36,387 nt of DNA from CAZUSO01 sp964622775 (GTDB lineage Bacteria > Bacteroidota > Bacteroidia > Chitinophagales > Chitinophagaceae), in the NCBI GenBank assembly GCA_964622775.1, contig CAZUSO010000028.1, positions 1 through 36,387 on the forward strand, in the 5' to 3' direction. Each line of letters begins with the position of its first letter. The first letter of the stretch is position 1. The translations under genes were made by a program, and so were the position numbers. The notes beneath the pieces were generated by a model that ran no database searches, was not told the DNA's origin, and saw nothing but the letters and a program-made list of their open reading frames with translations. Shown here one piece after another: positions 1 through 8,673 of the stretch.

Positions 1-630
1 TCATCATAACAAAAATTATTTTGCCTACTCTGAATCGGTTTTCGGCACACCCGTTAAAGAAAAATCGATTTAAACTTATAAAAAGTTTTTGGAGTGTTAC
101 AACATTGTTTATGTGTTAACATTTTATTATGCTAATAAATTGACGGTTTATTATAAATATAGAATATTAATATTAACATAATATTATAGTATTTCGGTAA
201 AATGTACATTTTAAAGTAAGATAAGATTTAAACTCCTGAGCGAGCAGACAAGACGACACTCCTACCGGCCGGCACAGATACGCTCTCACCAGAGGTAATT
301 ACTGCCATCGCATCGGGGGTATCCCAAAATGTCGCGAACGATGCTCATTAATATACCATATACGCTATATTTATTGTTTTTTGGAAGACCGGAGAGATTC
401 AATTCGCATAACCACAGGTGAGACGGCTGATTAACGCCATATCGCTCAAGCCAGAAGGGGTTTAACCCTAACTCTGCATTCTTACTCCTGCTATTTGATT
501 TAATTTTTTGAAAATAAAATATCTATGTTTGAAAGCAGGGGTACTAATTATTCGTCTATAAATTGATAATAACTAATTGATAATTATTTATTAATCGACA
601 ATAGACTACTTAATTCTGCGGAGTCAGGGA
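1..630. other. AT-rich non-coding stretch downstream of ftsZ
   Basis: No ordinary gene with a start codon is visible. Positions 1-230 and 500-620 are very AT-rich. Between them a higher-GC island (about 230-500) carries an open frame without an early ATG on the minus strand, listed separately. A 15-base imperfect inverted repeat pairs 478-492 with 534-548. A 10-base direct repeat (AATTGATAAT) occurs twice near 565-590. No tRNA or known RNA was recognised. Confidence 0.5.
286..522 (-). pseudogene. possible gene remnant, open frame without start
   Basis: The minus strand stays open for 78 codons, from a TAG at 523-525 to a TGA at 286-288, but has no ATG in its first half. The conceptual peptide looks protein-like (for example NPFWLERYGVNQPSHLW) and lies in a GC-richer island between very AT-rich flanks. 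I do not recognise a family. It could be a decayed gene end or chance. A shorter plus-strand open frame (about 235-349) overlaps it, which weakens the case. Confidence 0.2.
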
Positions 631-663
631 TTAAAAAGAAACGCCCCGGGAAACCGGGGCGTT
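631..663 (-). terminator. intrinsic terminator of the dcw operon
   Basis: A perfect 10-bp GC-rich stem (640-649 with 654-663, AACGCCCCGG/CCGGGGCGTT) encloses a 4-nt loop. Read on the minus strand it is followed at once by a T-rich tract (TCTTTTTAA, from 639 downward). It begins about 32 bp past the ftsZ stop codon, as expected for the end of the whole leftward operon. Confidence 0.88.
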
Positions 664-694
664 CTATTAGCCATCAAAGCGGAAGGTAAAACAA

Positions 695-2332
695 CTAATC
701 CGGTTTGTTACCATCGAGAAAAGTATTGATAGTGCTGATATTATTATGCTTATTGTCGTTGACCGTGTATCCTGATAATTCATCATCGCTATTGCTTTCG
801 GGCGTTTTCCCATTGGCATTGCGACGCTGGTATGCCGGGATGTTTTCTATTTCATCGGCATTATCTGTTCCGGAAATGTTAAAGCTCATTCTGCGCAGCC
901 GTTCCGCTCTTTCTTCCAGCGCCCGCTTCTGCGCCTCAAACTGGCGGCGCTCTTCAATTTCCTGTTCGGTAAGATACCGCTCCCCGATTTTTATTTTTTC
1001 GGCTGTTTCATCTGTCGTTTTGCCGGGTGCTTTTATAATGAGCTCAAACTGCGATGCATTCTCAGGTTCCGGATTAGGATCAACCCTCGCCGATACAGCT
1101 TCTGCTCCGTGCTGTTGTTCCGATACTAAAGTGTATGTTTCCATTCCCGGATGCGCTTCAGATGTTCCGGAAATGGGTGTGGATCTTTCATCCGGCTCCT
1201 CCGGTCCGACAAGCCGGGGTGCATAAGGATCTTCCTGCTTAACGGTCGCGTTTTGTTCGGAAGCGGGATGATTGCTGATTAAATCCGCCGCATCCTTCTG
1301 ATCAAGTGAAACCACGATTTTTTCCGGTTCGGATTTTTTCACCGCCGGAATATCGGCAGCAATATCCTTATGCTGGAATCCGGTAGCAATAATGGTTACG
1401 GATATTTTGTCCTCCAGGTTAGGATCATGGCCCATACCGAGGATAATATCGCAGGTATGGCCCGCCTGCTGCTGCACATAGCCCTGAATGATATCCAGCT
1501 CGTCCAGGGTGTGTTCAAAATCGCCGGATGCGGAGGTCACATTCAGCAAGATCCATTTTGCGCCCTGAATTTCGCTGTCGTTCAGGAGCGGAGAGTTTAA
1601 GGCTTCCTGTACCGCCACCTGTGCGCGATCGGAGCCGGCAGCCTGAGAGCTGCCTAAGATAGCGACCCCGCCTTTTTTCATCACTGTTTGCACATCGTTA
1701 AAGTCGAGATTCACCTTACCATCCACTGTGATCAGGTCGGTAATGCATTTTGCAGCGGTAGAAAGCACATTGTCCGCTTTGGCGAATGCCTGGGTAAACG
1801 GCAGGTTACCGTATTGCTGCCGGAGCTTGTCATTGGAAATGATCAGGATCGTATCCACCTGCTCGCGCATTTGCTCTATACCCTTCTGGGCCTGAACCAA
1901 CCGTTTGCGGCCTTCATAAGCAAATGGCGTAGTGACAATGCCTACGGTAAGGATACCCAGGTCGCGGCAGACTTTAGCCACAATCGGTGCGGCGCCTGTT
2001 CCCGTGCCCCCGCCCATTCCTGCGGTAATAAACGCCATGCGCGTATTTACCTTCAGGATTTTGGCAATATCGTCAATGGATTCTTCTCCCGCCTGCTTAC
2101 CCACATCCGGGTTGGCGCCGGCTCCCAGGCCCTGGGTCAGATGGGGGCCCAACTGAATTTTGTTGGGAATAGGGCTTTGTGTCAGCGCCTGCGAATCCGT
2201 ATTGCAAACGATGAAGTCCACCCCTTCAATACCTAAGTTATACATATAATTAACGGCGTTCCCGCCACCGCCGCCTACTCCGATTACCTTGATAATGGAA
2301 GACTGATTTTTGGGGATTTCAAAATGTATCAT
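695..2332 (-). CDS. ftsZ: cell division protein FtsZ
   Basis: Tubulin-like GTPase that polymerises at midcell into the Z-ring and recruits the division machinery. The nucleotide-binding GGGGGNAVN lies at residues 20-28 and the tubulin signature GGGTGTG at 107-113; the synergy (T7) loop NLDFNDV is near 208. After the globular part (about 325 residues) comes a long, charged, Glu/Ala-rich linker. The last residues, NTFLDGNKPD, match the conserved C-terminal peptide that binds FtsA. At 545 aa it is longer than the roughly 380-aa proteobacterial form because of this linker, which is usual in Bacteroidota. It is the last gene of the cluster, 65 bp after ftsA, and is followed by a strong terminator. 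Confidence 0.97.
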   Translation of the reverse strand: MIHFEIPKNQSSIIKVIGVGGGGGNAVNYMYNLGIEGVDFIVCNTDSQALTQSPIPNKIQLGPHLTQGLGAGANPDVGKQAGEESIDDIAKILKVNTRMAFITAGMGGGTGTGAAPIVAKVCRDLGILTVGIVTTPFAYEGRKRLVQAQKGIEQMREQVDTILIISNDKLRQQYGNLPFTQAFAKADNVLSTAAKCITDLITVDGKVNLDFNDVQTVMKKGGVAILGSSQAAGSDRAQVAVQEALNSPLLNDSEIQGAKWILLNVTSASGDFEHTLDELDIIQGYVQQQAGHTCDIILGMGHDPNLEDKISVTIIATGFQHKDIAADIPAVKKSEPEKIVVSLDQKDAADLISNHPASEQNATVKQEDPYAPRLVGPEEPDERSTPISGTSEAHPGMETYTLVSEQQHGAEAVSARVDPNPEPENASQFELIIKAPGKTTDETAEKIKIGERYLTEQEIEERRQFEAQKRALEERAERLRRMSFNISGTDNADEIENIPAYQRRNANGKTPESNSDDELSGYTVNDNKHNNISTINTFLDGNKPD

Positions 2333-2397
2333 TGTCGTTCTTTTTTTGGAGGTTAGTAAGTATTAATGTGGATGAATGTGAACTGCTTACTTATTTT

Positions 2398-3828
2398 TTA
2401 CATTTTCATATCACCCGGCTCTTCAAACAGGCTCATGAATTGGTTCTTAATCTGCTCAAATACCTTTTTGATACTGTCGTTGATTTTTTTCTGACGTTCT
2501 TTTCTACGTTCCTTATCTTCTTCGGTATTTGCCGGTGTTTTTTGCTCCGGATTTTTTGCTCCTTCTACTTTGATATACACATCTTCAGTAGCCATCGGGT
2601 TTACTGCCGTATTGTGGGACTGGATGGAATTACCACTTACGGAATTCCGAAGCTTATTATTCTCATAATCCACATAGCCGCGCAGGATTAATCCGATACA
2701 GGTGGCATACATGGGGTTGGCATAAGTTTCATCGCCGGCGCTGCCTGCAAGATGTTCGTTAGGATAGCCGATTCGTGTGCTGATGCCGCTTACAAATTCG
2801 CAGAGTTGTACAATATGCTTCAGGCGGCTGCCGCCCCCGGTGAGAATGATGCCGCCGTGTAGTTTCTTCTCCAGGTTCAGCTGCCTGATATGGTAAAGCA
2901 CATAATCGAATATTTCTTCCATGCGTGCATGAATGATATTCGCCAGATTTTTTGCTGAGATACTCTTGGGTTCCATACCGCGCAGACCCGGAACGGTAAT
3001 GTAGGCATTCGCATTGGCTTCCTGCGGAAGCGCCATGCCAAACTGCACCTTCATTTGTTCGGCCTGTGTGCGCAGCACACCCAGTCCCTGCCGGATATCT
3101 TCGGTAATATTGGTGCCGGCATAAGGAATCACCGCCGTATGCTTCAGAATGCCGTCGTGAAATATGGCCATATCGGTAGTGCCGCCTCCGATATCCACAA
3201 TGGCCACACCGGCTTCCAGATCCTGCTCATTGATAATGGCTACCGCCGAGGCCAGAGGTTGCAGGATGAGATCTACGGTATGGAGGCCGGCCATTTCCAC
3301 GCAGCGGTGGATATTTTTAATGGCATTTTTATCGCCGGTAATAATGTGGAAATTCGCGCCGATCTTTACCCCGTTCATACCACGGGGATCGATAACCGGA
3401 GACGCATTATCCACTAAGTATTCCTGCGGAATGATATCCACTATTTTGTCGCCGGCCGGAATCACGGTTTTATATTGATCCTTGATCAACCGGTCCAGAT
3501 CCATTTGCGTGATGATATCATCCGAATTGTTGCGTACAATATCCCCGCGGGTCTGGAGGCTCTTGATATGCTGCCCTGCGATGCCCACATAAACATCTTT
3601 AATTTCTAAGTCGGGATTGGAAAGATGGCATTTTTCCAAAGCCTGTTCAATGGCGCGAATACATTGCTCTATATTTTGCACTACACCGTGCTTCACCCCT
3701 GCGGATTCGGCTTTTCCTAAACCGAGAATCTCCAGTTTTCCAAATTCATTTTTCCGTCCGGCCATGGCTACAATCTTCGTAGTGCCTATGTCCAGTCCGA
3801 CAATGATCGGTTGCTCTTTTTTGCTCAT
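2398..3828 (-). CDS. ftsA: cell division protein FtsA
   Basis: Actin-like ATPase that tethers FtsZ filaments to the inner membrane. The N-terminal phosphate-binding motif GLDIGTTK starts near residue 11, and the second phosphate motif DIGGGTTDMAIF lies near 214; SHS2/1C subdomain sequence lies between. The long charged tail from about residue 425 (EEDKERRKERQKK) ends in a hydrophobic segment (FMSLFEEP) that probably serves as the membrane-targeting helix. The 476-aa length is within the range for the phylum. It lies 54 bp after ftsQ and 65 bp before ftsZ, the conserved ftsQ-ftsA-ftsZ order. Confidence 0.96.
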   Translation of the reverse strand: MSKKEQPIIVGLDIGTTKIVAMAGRKNEFGKLEILGLGKAESAGVKHGVVQNIEQCIRAIEQALEKCHLSNPDLEIKDVYVGIAGQHIKSLQTRGDIVRNNSDDIITQMDLDRLIKDQYKTVIPAGDKIVDIIPQEYLVDNASPVIDPRGMNGVKIGANFHIITGDKNAIKNIHRCVEMAGLHTVDLILQPLASAVAIINEQDLEAGVAIVDIGGGTTDMAIFHDGILKHTAVIPYAGTNITEDIRQGLGVLRTQAEQMKVQFGMALPQEANANAYITVPGLRGMEPKSISAKNLANIIHARMEEIFDYVLYHIRQLNLEKKLHGGIILTGGGSRLKHIVQLCEFVSGISTRIGYPNEHLAGSAGDETYANPMYATCIGLILRGYVDYENNKLRNSVSGNSIQSHNTAVNPMATEDVYIKVEGAKNPEQKTPANTEEDKERRKERQKKINDSIKKVFEQIKNQFMSLFEEPGDMKM

Positions 3829-3882
3829 TGTGGAGTAATTTTTAAATGGTTATATTTAGATTCCGTATTGATGGTAATGATT

Positions 3883-4809
3883 TTATTTTTTTATTGATGA
3901 TGGTTTATCCGGTTTTTTATCTTTCGTTTTTCCCGTACCCGGTTTGCTTCCCTGCTGTTTGCTTTGTTGCTTTTCCGGCTGCTTTACAAATATTGCTGTT
4001 GCCGTATCGGTAACGGGAGGCGGTACATATCCTAATGCGGGCCGGGCTATAATTTGTCCCCGGAAACGCAGATCCAGTTCTTTATATTGATCCCAGCCTA
4101 TATTATTGCTTACTTCACGGTAAAATACGAAAAGATTCCGGAGTTTGTCTTCCGCAAAGCTGGTATCCCCAAAGAGGATGCGTTGCGTTCCCAGCAAAGG
4201 AATCAGCTCAAAAGTCTGGTCTGGCCTTACCTCAATTTGCGTGATCTGAGCGTTCCAGAATGTATCTCTACTGAGCAGGCTACTCAGGTAAGCTATCTTC
4301 ATTTTCAGGCTTTTGCTAAGGGTATCATCGCCCAGATACGGAACGCCCGTAAACACCGGAGCCTGGTAAGCATAGTTATTGCTCAGGGGCAGGGTGCGCA
4401 GGGTAGTGTCTAAGTAAGCGCTGCTGCCTGTGGTATGAAACAATCTTGCGACAGGGATGCGTTGGGTAATCTCCACATTCAACTGTCGGTTGTTATCCAG
4501 ATACACTTCCGCTTTCATGACCCAGGGGTTATCCGCTACCGTTTTTTCTATAATATCCAGATTCAGCTGATCCAGCGTCTTTCCAAAGGGGTTGCTTCCG
4601 GCATTGTTTTTTATCAGGGTTTCCACTTCGGTTTTCTGAATAAAATTATGGTCGTTTTCATTCAGGATTTTAATATGGAGACTGCTGATGGTTTTGCCGT
4701 TTTGATAATAAGAAGCAGCCACCAGCACAACAAAAAACACCATGACCATTACTACACCTGCAATGAGGCGAAGCACTGTTCTGAATGATATGTTCTTTTG
4801 CTGACTCAT
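3883..4809 (-). CDS. ftsQ: cell division protein FtsQ
   Basis: Bitopic membrane protein that links the cytoplasmic Z-ring to the periplasmic FtsL and FtsW/FtsI part of the divisome. A short cytoplasmic N-terminus is followed by one membrane segment (about residues 12-33). A POTRA-like region comes next (IKILNENDHNFIQKTEVETL), then the FtsQ core (NPWVMKAEVYLDNNRQLNVEITQRIPVA). The last 45 residues are a Lys/Gln/Pro-rich low-complexity tail, presumably periplasmic. The ATG follows the murC stop codon with no gap (TAA ATG), so the two are probably translationally coupled. FtsQ is poorly conserved in sequence; position and architecture carry the call. Confidence 0.9.
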   Translation of the reverse strand: MSQQKNISFRTVLRLIAGVVMVMVFFVVLVAASYYQNGKTISSLHIKILNENDHNFIQKTEVETLIKNNAGSNPFGKTLDQLNLDIIEKTVADNPWVMKAEVYLDNNRQLNVEITQRIPVARLFHTTGSSAYLDTTLRTLPLSNNYAYQAPVFTGVPYLGDDTLSKSLKMKIAYLSSLLSRDTFWNAQITQIEVRPDQTFELIPLLGTQRILFGDTSFAEDKLRNLFVFYREVSNNIGWDQYKELDLRFRGQIIARPALGYVPPPVTDTATAIFVKQPEKQQSKQQGSKPGTGKTKDKKPDKPSSIKK

Positions 4810-6168
4810 TTATTTTGTCATTAATGCTGCTGCAATTCGTTGTATTAACTGGTCAATATCTCCTGCTCCCGCCGTAATGAATAACTCGGGTTTTGCACTG
4901 CGCACATATTGTACTAATCCTTCTTTGGATAAGATTGTATGGTTAGGATTGCCCATCTTTGATGTGATCAATTCCGGTCCCACTCCTGCTATCGGCTGCT
5001 CTCTTGCCGGGTAAATATCCAGCAATAATATTTGATCGGCCATATCAAGGCTATGCGCAAAATCCTCCGCCAGATCCCGGGTTCGCGAATATAAATGCGG
5101 CTGAAAAGCAAGAACGCATTTGCGATCGGGGAAAAGGGATTTTGCACTTTTGATCAAAGCGGCCAGTTCTTCGGGATGATGGGCATAATCATCAATATAC
5201 ACGGTATGCTCATTTTTAATAATAAATTCAAACCGGCGTTTTACTCCTTTAAACCCGGCAACGGCTTTTTTGAGCGCTTCGGGATCAATCCCTGATTGCA
5301 TGGCAACCGCCAGTGCGGCAATACAATTTTCCACATTGTGCATACCGCCTATATTCAGCAGTACCTGGTCTATCCGCCAGTCTTTACCCTGGACGTCAAA
5401 GCAATAGCCTCCGTCTTTGATCTGCACGTTTTGCGCATAAACCTCAGCGGCATCATTCTGCAGGCTGTAGCTTCTTTTTAGAATATCTTTGGAAAAGCCT
5501 CCGGTAGGCAAGCCGTGCTTATACCATAAGGTTCCGTTTGCTTTTATGTTTTGCGTGTACTGGTTAAATGCTGCTTCTAAGGAATCCTTCGTTCCGTATA
5601 TATCCAGGTGATCGGCATCCATAGCGGTAAGCACGGCAATATCGGGATACAGTTTCAGAAAGCTGCGGTCGTATTCATCGGCTTCTATTACAGCAACTGC
5701 CCGATCGCTTCCCCAGTAATTGGTATCGTAATTTACAGAAATACCCCCTAAGAAAGCATTGCATCCATAGCCTGTTTCCCGCAGCAGATGGGCGATCATG
5801 GTAGAAATAGTGGTCTTGCCATGCGTGCCGGCCACGGTGATGGCAAATAGCTTTTCCGTGATCCATTGCAACACATCCGAACGTTTATACACCGGATATT
5901 GATGCGCCCGGTACCAGCTCAATACCTCGTTCGTATCCGGAACAGCCGGCGTATATACTACCAGATCGGCTTCCTGATCGAGCGTATTCACGGCATCTTC
6001 ATAGTGCAGGGATATCCCCTCGGCCGCCAGCTTCCAGGTCAGCGCTGTTTCGGCTCGGTCGTATCCGCCTACGGTGGCGCCACGCTGCCGGAAGAAACGG
6101 GCTAATGCGCTCATTCCGATACCACCGATGCCGATGAAGTATATCCGTTTCAATTTATCTATTTCCAT
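4810..6168 (-). CDS. murC: UDP-N-acetylmuramate--L-alanine ligase
   Basis: Cytoplasmic ATP-dependent ligase that adds L-alanine to UDP-N-acetylmuramate, the first amino-acid step of the peptidoglycan stem peptide. The N-terminal Rossmann motif GIGGIGMSALA starts at residue 13. The Mur-ligase P-loop GTHGKTT is at 114-120, and the central-domain EADEYDRSFL motif and C-terminal AFQPHLYSRT segment are both present. The 452-aa length is typical of MurC. It starts 4 bp after murG and abuts ftsQ. Confidence 0.96.
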   Translation of the reverse strand: MEIDKLKRIYFIGIGGIGMSALARFFRQRGATVGGYDRAETALTWKLAAEGISLHYEDAVNTLDQEADLVVYTPAVPDTNEVLSWYRAHQYPVYKRSDVLQWITEKLFAITVAGTHGKTTISTMIAHLLRETGYGCNAFLGGISVNYDTNYWGSDRAVAVIEADEYDRSFLKLYPDIAVLTAMDADHLDIYGTKDSLEAAFNQYTQNIKANGTLWYKHGLPTGGFSKDILKRSYSLQNDAAEVYAQNVQIKDGGYCFDVQGKDWRIDQVLLNIGGMHNVENCIAALAVAMQSGIDPEALKKAVAGFKGVKRRFEFIIKNEHTVYIDDYAHHPEELAALIKSAKSLFPDRKCVLAFQPHLYSRTRDLAEDFAHSLDMADQILLLDIYPAREQPIAGVGPELITSKMGNPNHTILSKEGLVQYVRSAKPELFITAGAGDIDQLIQRIAAALMTK

Positions 6169-6172
6169 GAGT

Positions 6173-7261
6173 TCATTTTCCGATTAATTCCAATACTTTA
6201 ACTGCGATTTGCTCGTCGGCATTCCGTACCGCAAAGCGTCGAATGTCCGCAGCCATAATCTCCTGCATATTTTTATCGCCGGCTATTGTTTTTATTTTTT
6301 CTATTAAATCTGTTTTCACATCTACATCCTTCACGATAGTTGCTGCATTATGCTTCACCAGCGCCATAGCATTACTGGTTTGATGATCCTCTGCGGCATA
6401 AGGATAGGGTACAAATATGACCGGCTTCCCGGCGATGCACAATTCCGCACCGGCTATAGCGCCTGCACGGGACACAATAATATCGGCTGCGGCGTAGGCA
6501 TATTCCATATTGCGGATAAATTCCTTCACCACAATTCCTTTGCTTCCCGCTTTTAAACAGGCGGTTTCATAAAAGGGCTTTCCTGTTTGCCAGATGAGCT
6601 GCATATCCATTCGGATGAGATCATCCAGGTGCAGTGCGATAGCTTCATTTATGGAGCGCGCCCCCAGGCTGCCGCCGACCACCAGCAAGGCAGTCTTATC
6701 CGGGTTCAGCCCAAATGCGGCCATGCCTTCTTCCCGTGTTACCCTGCTGTGAGCAATGGCGTGACGAACCGGATTTCCGGTCAGGGCAATTTTATCCGCA
6801 GGGAAAAACCGTTCCATGCCTTCATAGGCTACGCAAACCATGCGTGCCTTTTTTCCCAGCAGCTTATTGCTTTTACCGGCGAAAGAATTTTGCTCCTGGA
6901 TCAGCGTAGGTAGGCCTTTCGCCTGAGCTACACTGAGCATGGGGAAGCTGGCATAACCGCCCACACCGACTACTACATCGGGACGAAATTCTTTTAAGAT
7001 GCGCCGGGCGTTGCGCCGGCTTTTCCACAGCTTAAAAGGCAACAGGAGGTTTTTGAAAAAATGACTTCGGTTAAACCCGGCAATGTCGAGACCAACGATC
7101 TTAAATCCTTCCATAGGCACTTTTTCCATCTCCATCTTTCCCTTCGCCCCCGCAAACAGCAGCTCTGTACCGGGCTGTATGCGTTGTAACGCATGCCCGA
7201 TAGCTATTGCGGGAAAAATATGCCCGCCCGTTCCGCCGCCTGCTATAATCACTTTAGCCAT
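6173..7261 (-). CDS. murG: UDP-GlcNAc:lipid I N-acetylglucosaminyltransferase
   Basis: Peripheral membrane GT-B glycosyltransferase that converts lipid I to lipid II. The GGGTGGH motif is at residues 8-14 when the start is placed at MAKVIIAGGG. The donor-site segments GGSLGARSINEA and SRAGAIAGAELCIAGKP are present. A longer in-frame start exists at 7315, but it would add 18 Lys-rich residues inside ftsW that no MurG has. The chosen ATG overlaps the ftsW stop by 8 bp, a typical coupling arrangement. The resulting 362 aa matches the family. Confidence 0.95.
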   Translation of the reverse strand: MAKVIIAGGGTGGHIFPAIAIGHALQRIQPGTELLFAGAKGKMEMEKVPMEGFKIVGLDIAGFNRSHFFKNLLLPFKLWKSRRNARRILKEFRPDVVVGVGGYASFPMLSVAQAKGLPTLIQEQNSFAGKSNKLLGKKARMVCVAYEGMERFFPADKIALTGNPVRHAIAHSRVTREEGMAAFGLNPDKTALLVVGGSLGARSINEAIALHLDDLIRMDMQLIWQTGKPFYETACLKAGSKGIVVKEFIRNMEYAYAAADIIVSRAGAIAGAELCIAGKPVIFVPYPYAAEDHQTSNAMALVKHNAATIVKDVDVKTDLIEKIKTIAGDKNMQEIMAADIRRFAVRNADEQIAVKVLELIGK

Positions 7262-8426
7262 TTGCTTTTTTAATTTCTTTTTGGGTTTCAATAGCCTGCC
7301 GTCCTTCCATTTCATCTACATACCTGCTTACACTTAAAATAATTCCTATGGCAATACTGGTAAACCAAATGGACGATCCGCCCATGCTGACTAAAGGGAG
7401 GGTAAGTCCCGTAACCGGTACCAGATGCACATTGACTGCCATATTGATCAAGGCCTGGAACACCAGGGTAAAGCTTAATCCCAGGGACAGGAAAGCGCCG
7501 AATGCGTAAGGGCACCGCCGGAAAATCTGAATGCTGCGCCATAGGAACAGCAGGTATAATCCGACCAGTAAACTGCCGCCAATCAGTCCGTATTCTTCAA
7601 TGATGATGGCAAAAATAAAATCGGAATAGGGGTGTGGTAAGAAATCACGCGCCCAGCTATTCCCGGGACCTTTCCCAATCAGTCCGCCGTTGGCAATAGC
7701 GATCTTTGCCTGGGTAATCTGATAATCATCCTCACTGCTCCCATGCCCGAGATAGCTTTCAATACGCTGTTCCCAGGTGGCGCCACGCCCGAAACCAAAG
7801 GCTTTGGAAACGCCCCACAAGAGTAATACACCTGCCAGGCCGACCACCATCAGCAACAGAATATGCCTGATATTCACCCTGCCGATAAAGAACAACATAC
7901 AGCAGGTAACGCCAAGCAGCAATGCGGTGGACAAATTGGCCGGAGCAATCAACCCGCAGATAATCAGTACCGGTATTAATACCGGTAAAAATCCGTTTCG
8001 GAAGTCCTTGATCACTTTTTGCTTCATGCTCAGCTGCCGGGCCAGAAACATAAAAATGGCCAGCTTCGCCAGGTCGGATGTCTGAAAAGTAATGTTTGCT
8101 ACGGGAATGGTGATCCACCGCGAACCTTTGTTGAGCTCGGTTCCGAAAAACAAAGTATAAAACAAGAGGGGAATGCTCAGTAAAAAAAGGATTACGGCAA
8201 AGCGTGCAAAGCGGGTATAATTAATTTGGTGCACCACGTAAATAATCCCTAATCCTACCAGGAGGATGCCGATTTGTTTCAATAAATAAAAGCCGGACGC
8301 CTTGTCATTGCGCCATTCTAAAGAACGGGTAGCGCTGTAAACGGCCAGCACGCTCAACAGTGACAGCAATATCACGATCGACCAGATCACCTTGTCTCCT
8401 TTTATGCGTTGAAGTAACTGTTGCAC
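7254..8426 (-). CDS. ftsW: lipid II polymerase FtsW (SEDS family)
   Basis: Polytopic SEDS glycosyltransferase that polymerises septal glycan together with FtsI. At 390 aa it has about ten hydrophobic segments. The family hallmarks are visible: the NLSTALLL segment near residue 163, the extracellular loop with LGHGSSEDDYQITQAKIA and NGGLIGKGPG, and the C-terminal GLTLPLVSMGGSS motif. RodA is the alternative, but position within the dcw cluster argues for FtsW. It starts 247 bp after murD, the only large gap in the cluster, and overlaps murG by 8 bp. Confidence 0.95.
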   Translation of the reverse strand: MQQLLQRIKGDKVIWSIVILLSLLSVLAVYSATRSLEWRNDKASGFYLLKQIGILLVGLGIIYVVHQINYTRFARFAVILFLLSIPLLFYTLFFGTELNKGSRWITIPVANITFQTSDLAKLAIFMFLARQLSMKQKVIKDFRNGFLPVLIPVLIICGLIAPANLSTALLLGVTCCMLFFIGRVNIRHILLLMVVGLAGVLLLWGVSKAFGFGRGATWEQRIESYLGHGSSEDDYQITQAKIAIANGGLIGKGPGNSWARDFLPHPYSDFIFAIIIEEYGLIGGSLLVGLYLLFLWRSIQIFRRCPYAFGAFLSLGLSFTLVFQALINMAVNVHLVPVTGLTLPLVSMGGSSIWFTSIAIGIILSVSRYVDEMEGRQAIETQKEIKKANG

Positions 8427-8673
8427 GCTTTTATTGTTTTAAATGTTGTTGTTTTCCCTGAGTCAATAATATCAGAATAAGTTGTGCCGTTCAGCGGTAA
8501 ATGCCAAAACCTTTTATTTTTTCTCCTTAGACTTACACCAATAAAACCGGTGCTTTTTATGCTGCATGTGCAATAATTCTCTTCCCATTTTTCCATTGTT
8601 AAAAAACAAAATCATCAATCCGCCTTCAAAAGATTACTACTATAAAAAACACGTTTTGCGCTGTTTCCTTTGC
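8427..8673. other. 247-bp gap inside the dcw operon, murD to ftsW
   Basis: This is the only long spacer in an otherwise tightly packed operon. It is AT-rich. A 64-codon minus-strand open frame (8402-8596) runs across it into the ftsW start but resembles no protein I know. I could not place a convincing promoter or terminator. An internal promoter or an RNA element could sit here. Confidence 0.35.

Noticed and set aside
705..1226. 173-codon plus-strand frame
   Set aside because: Antisense to ftsZ; Ser/Leu-rich shadow with no domain.
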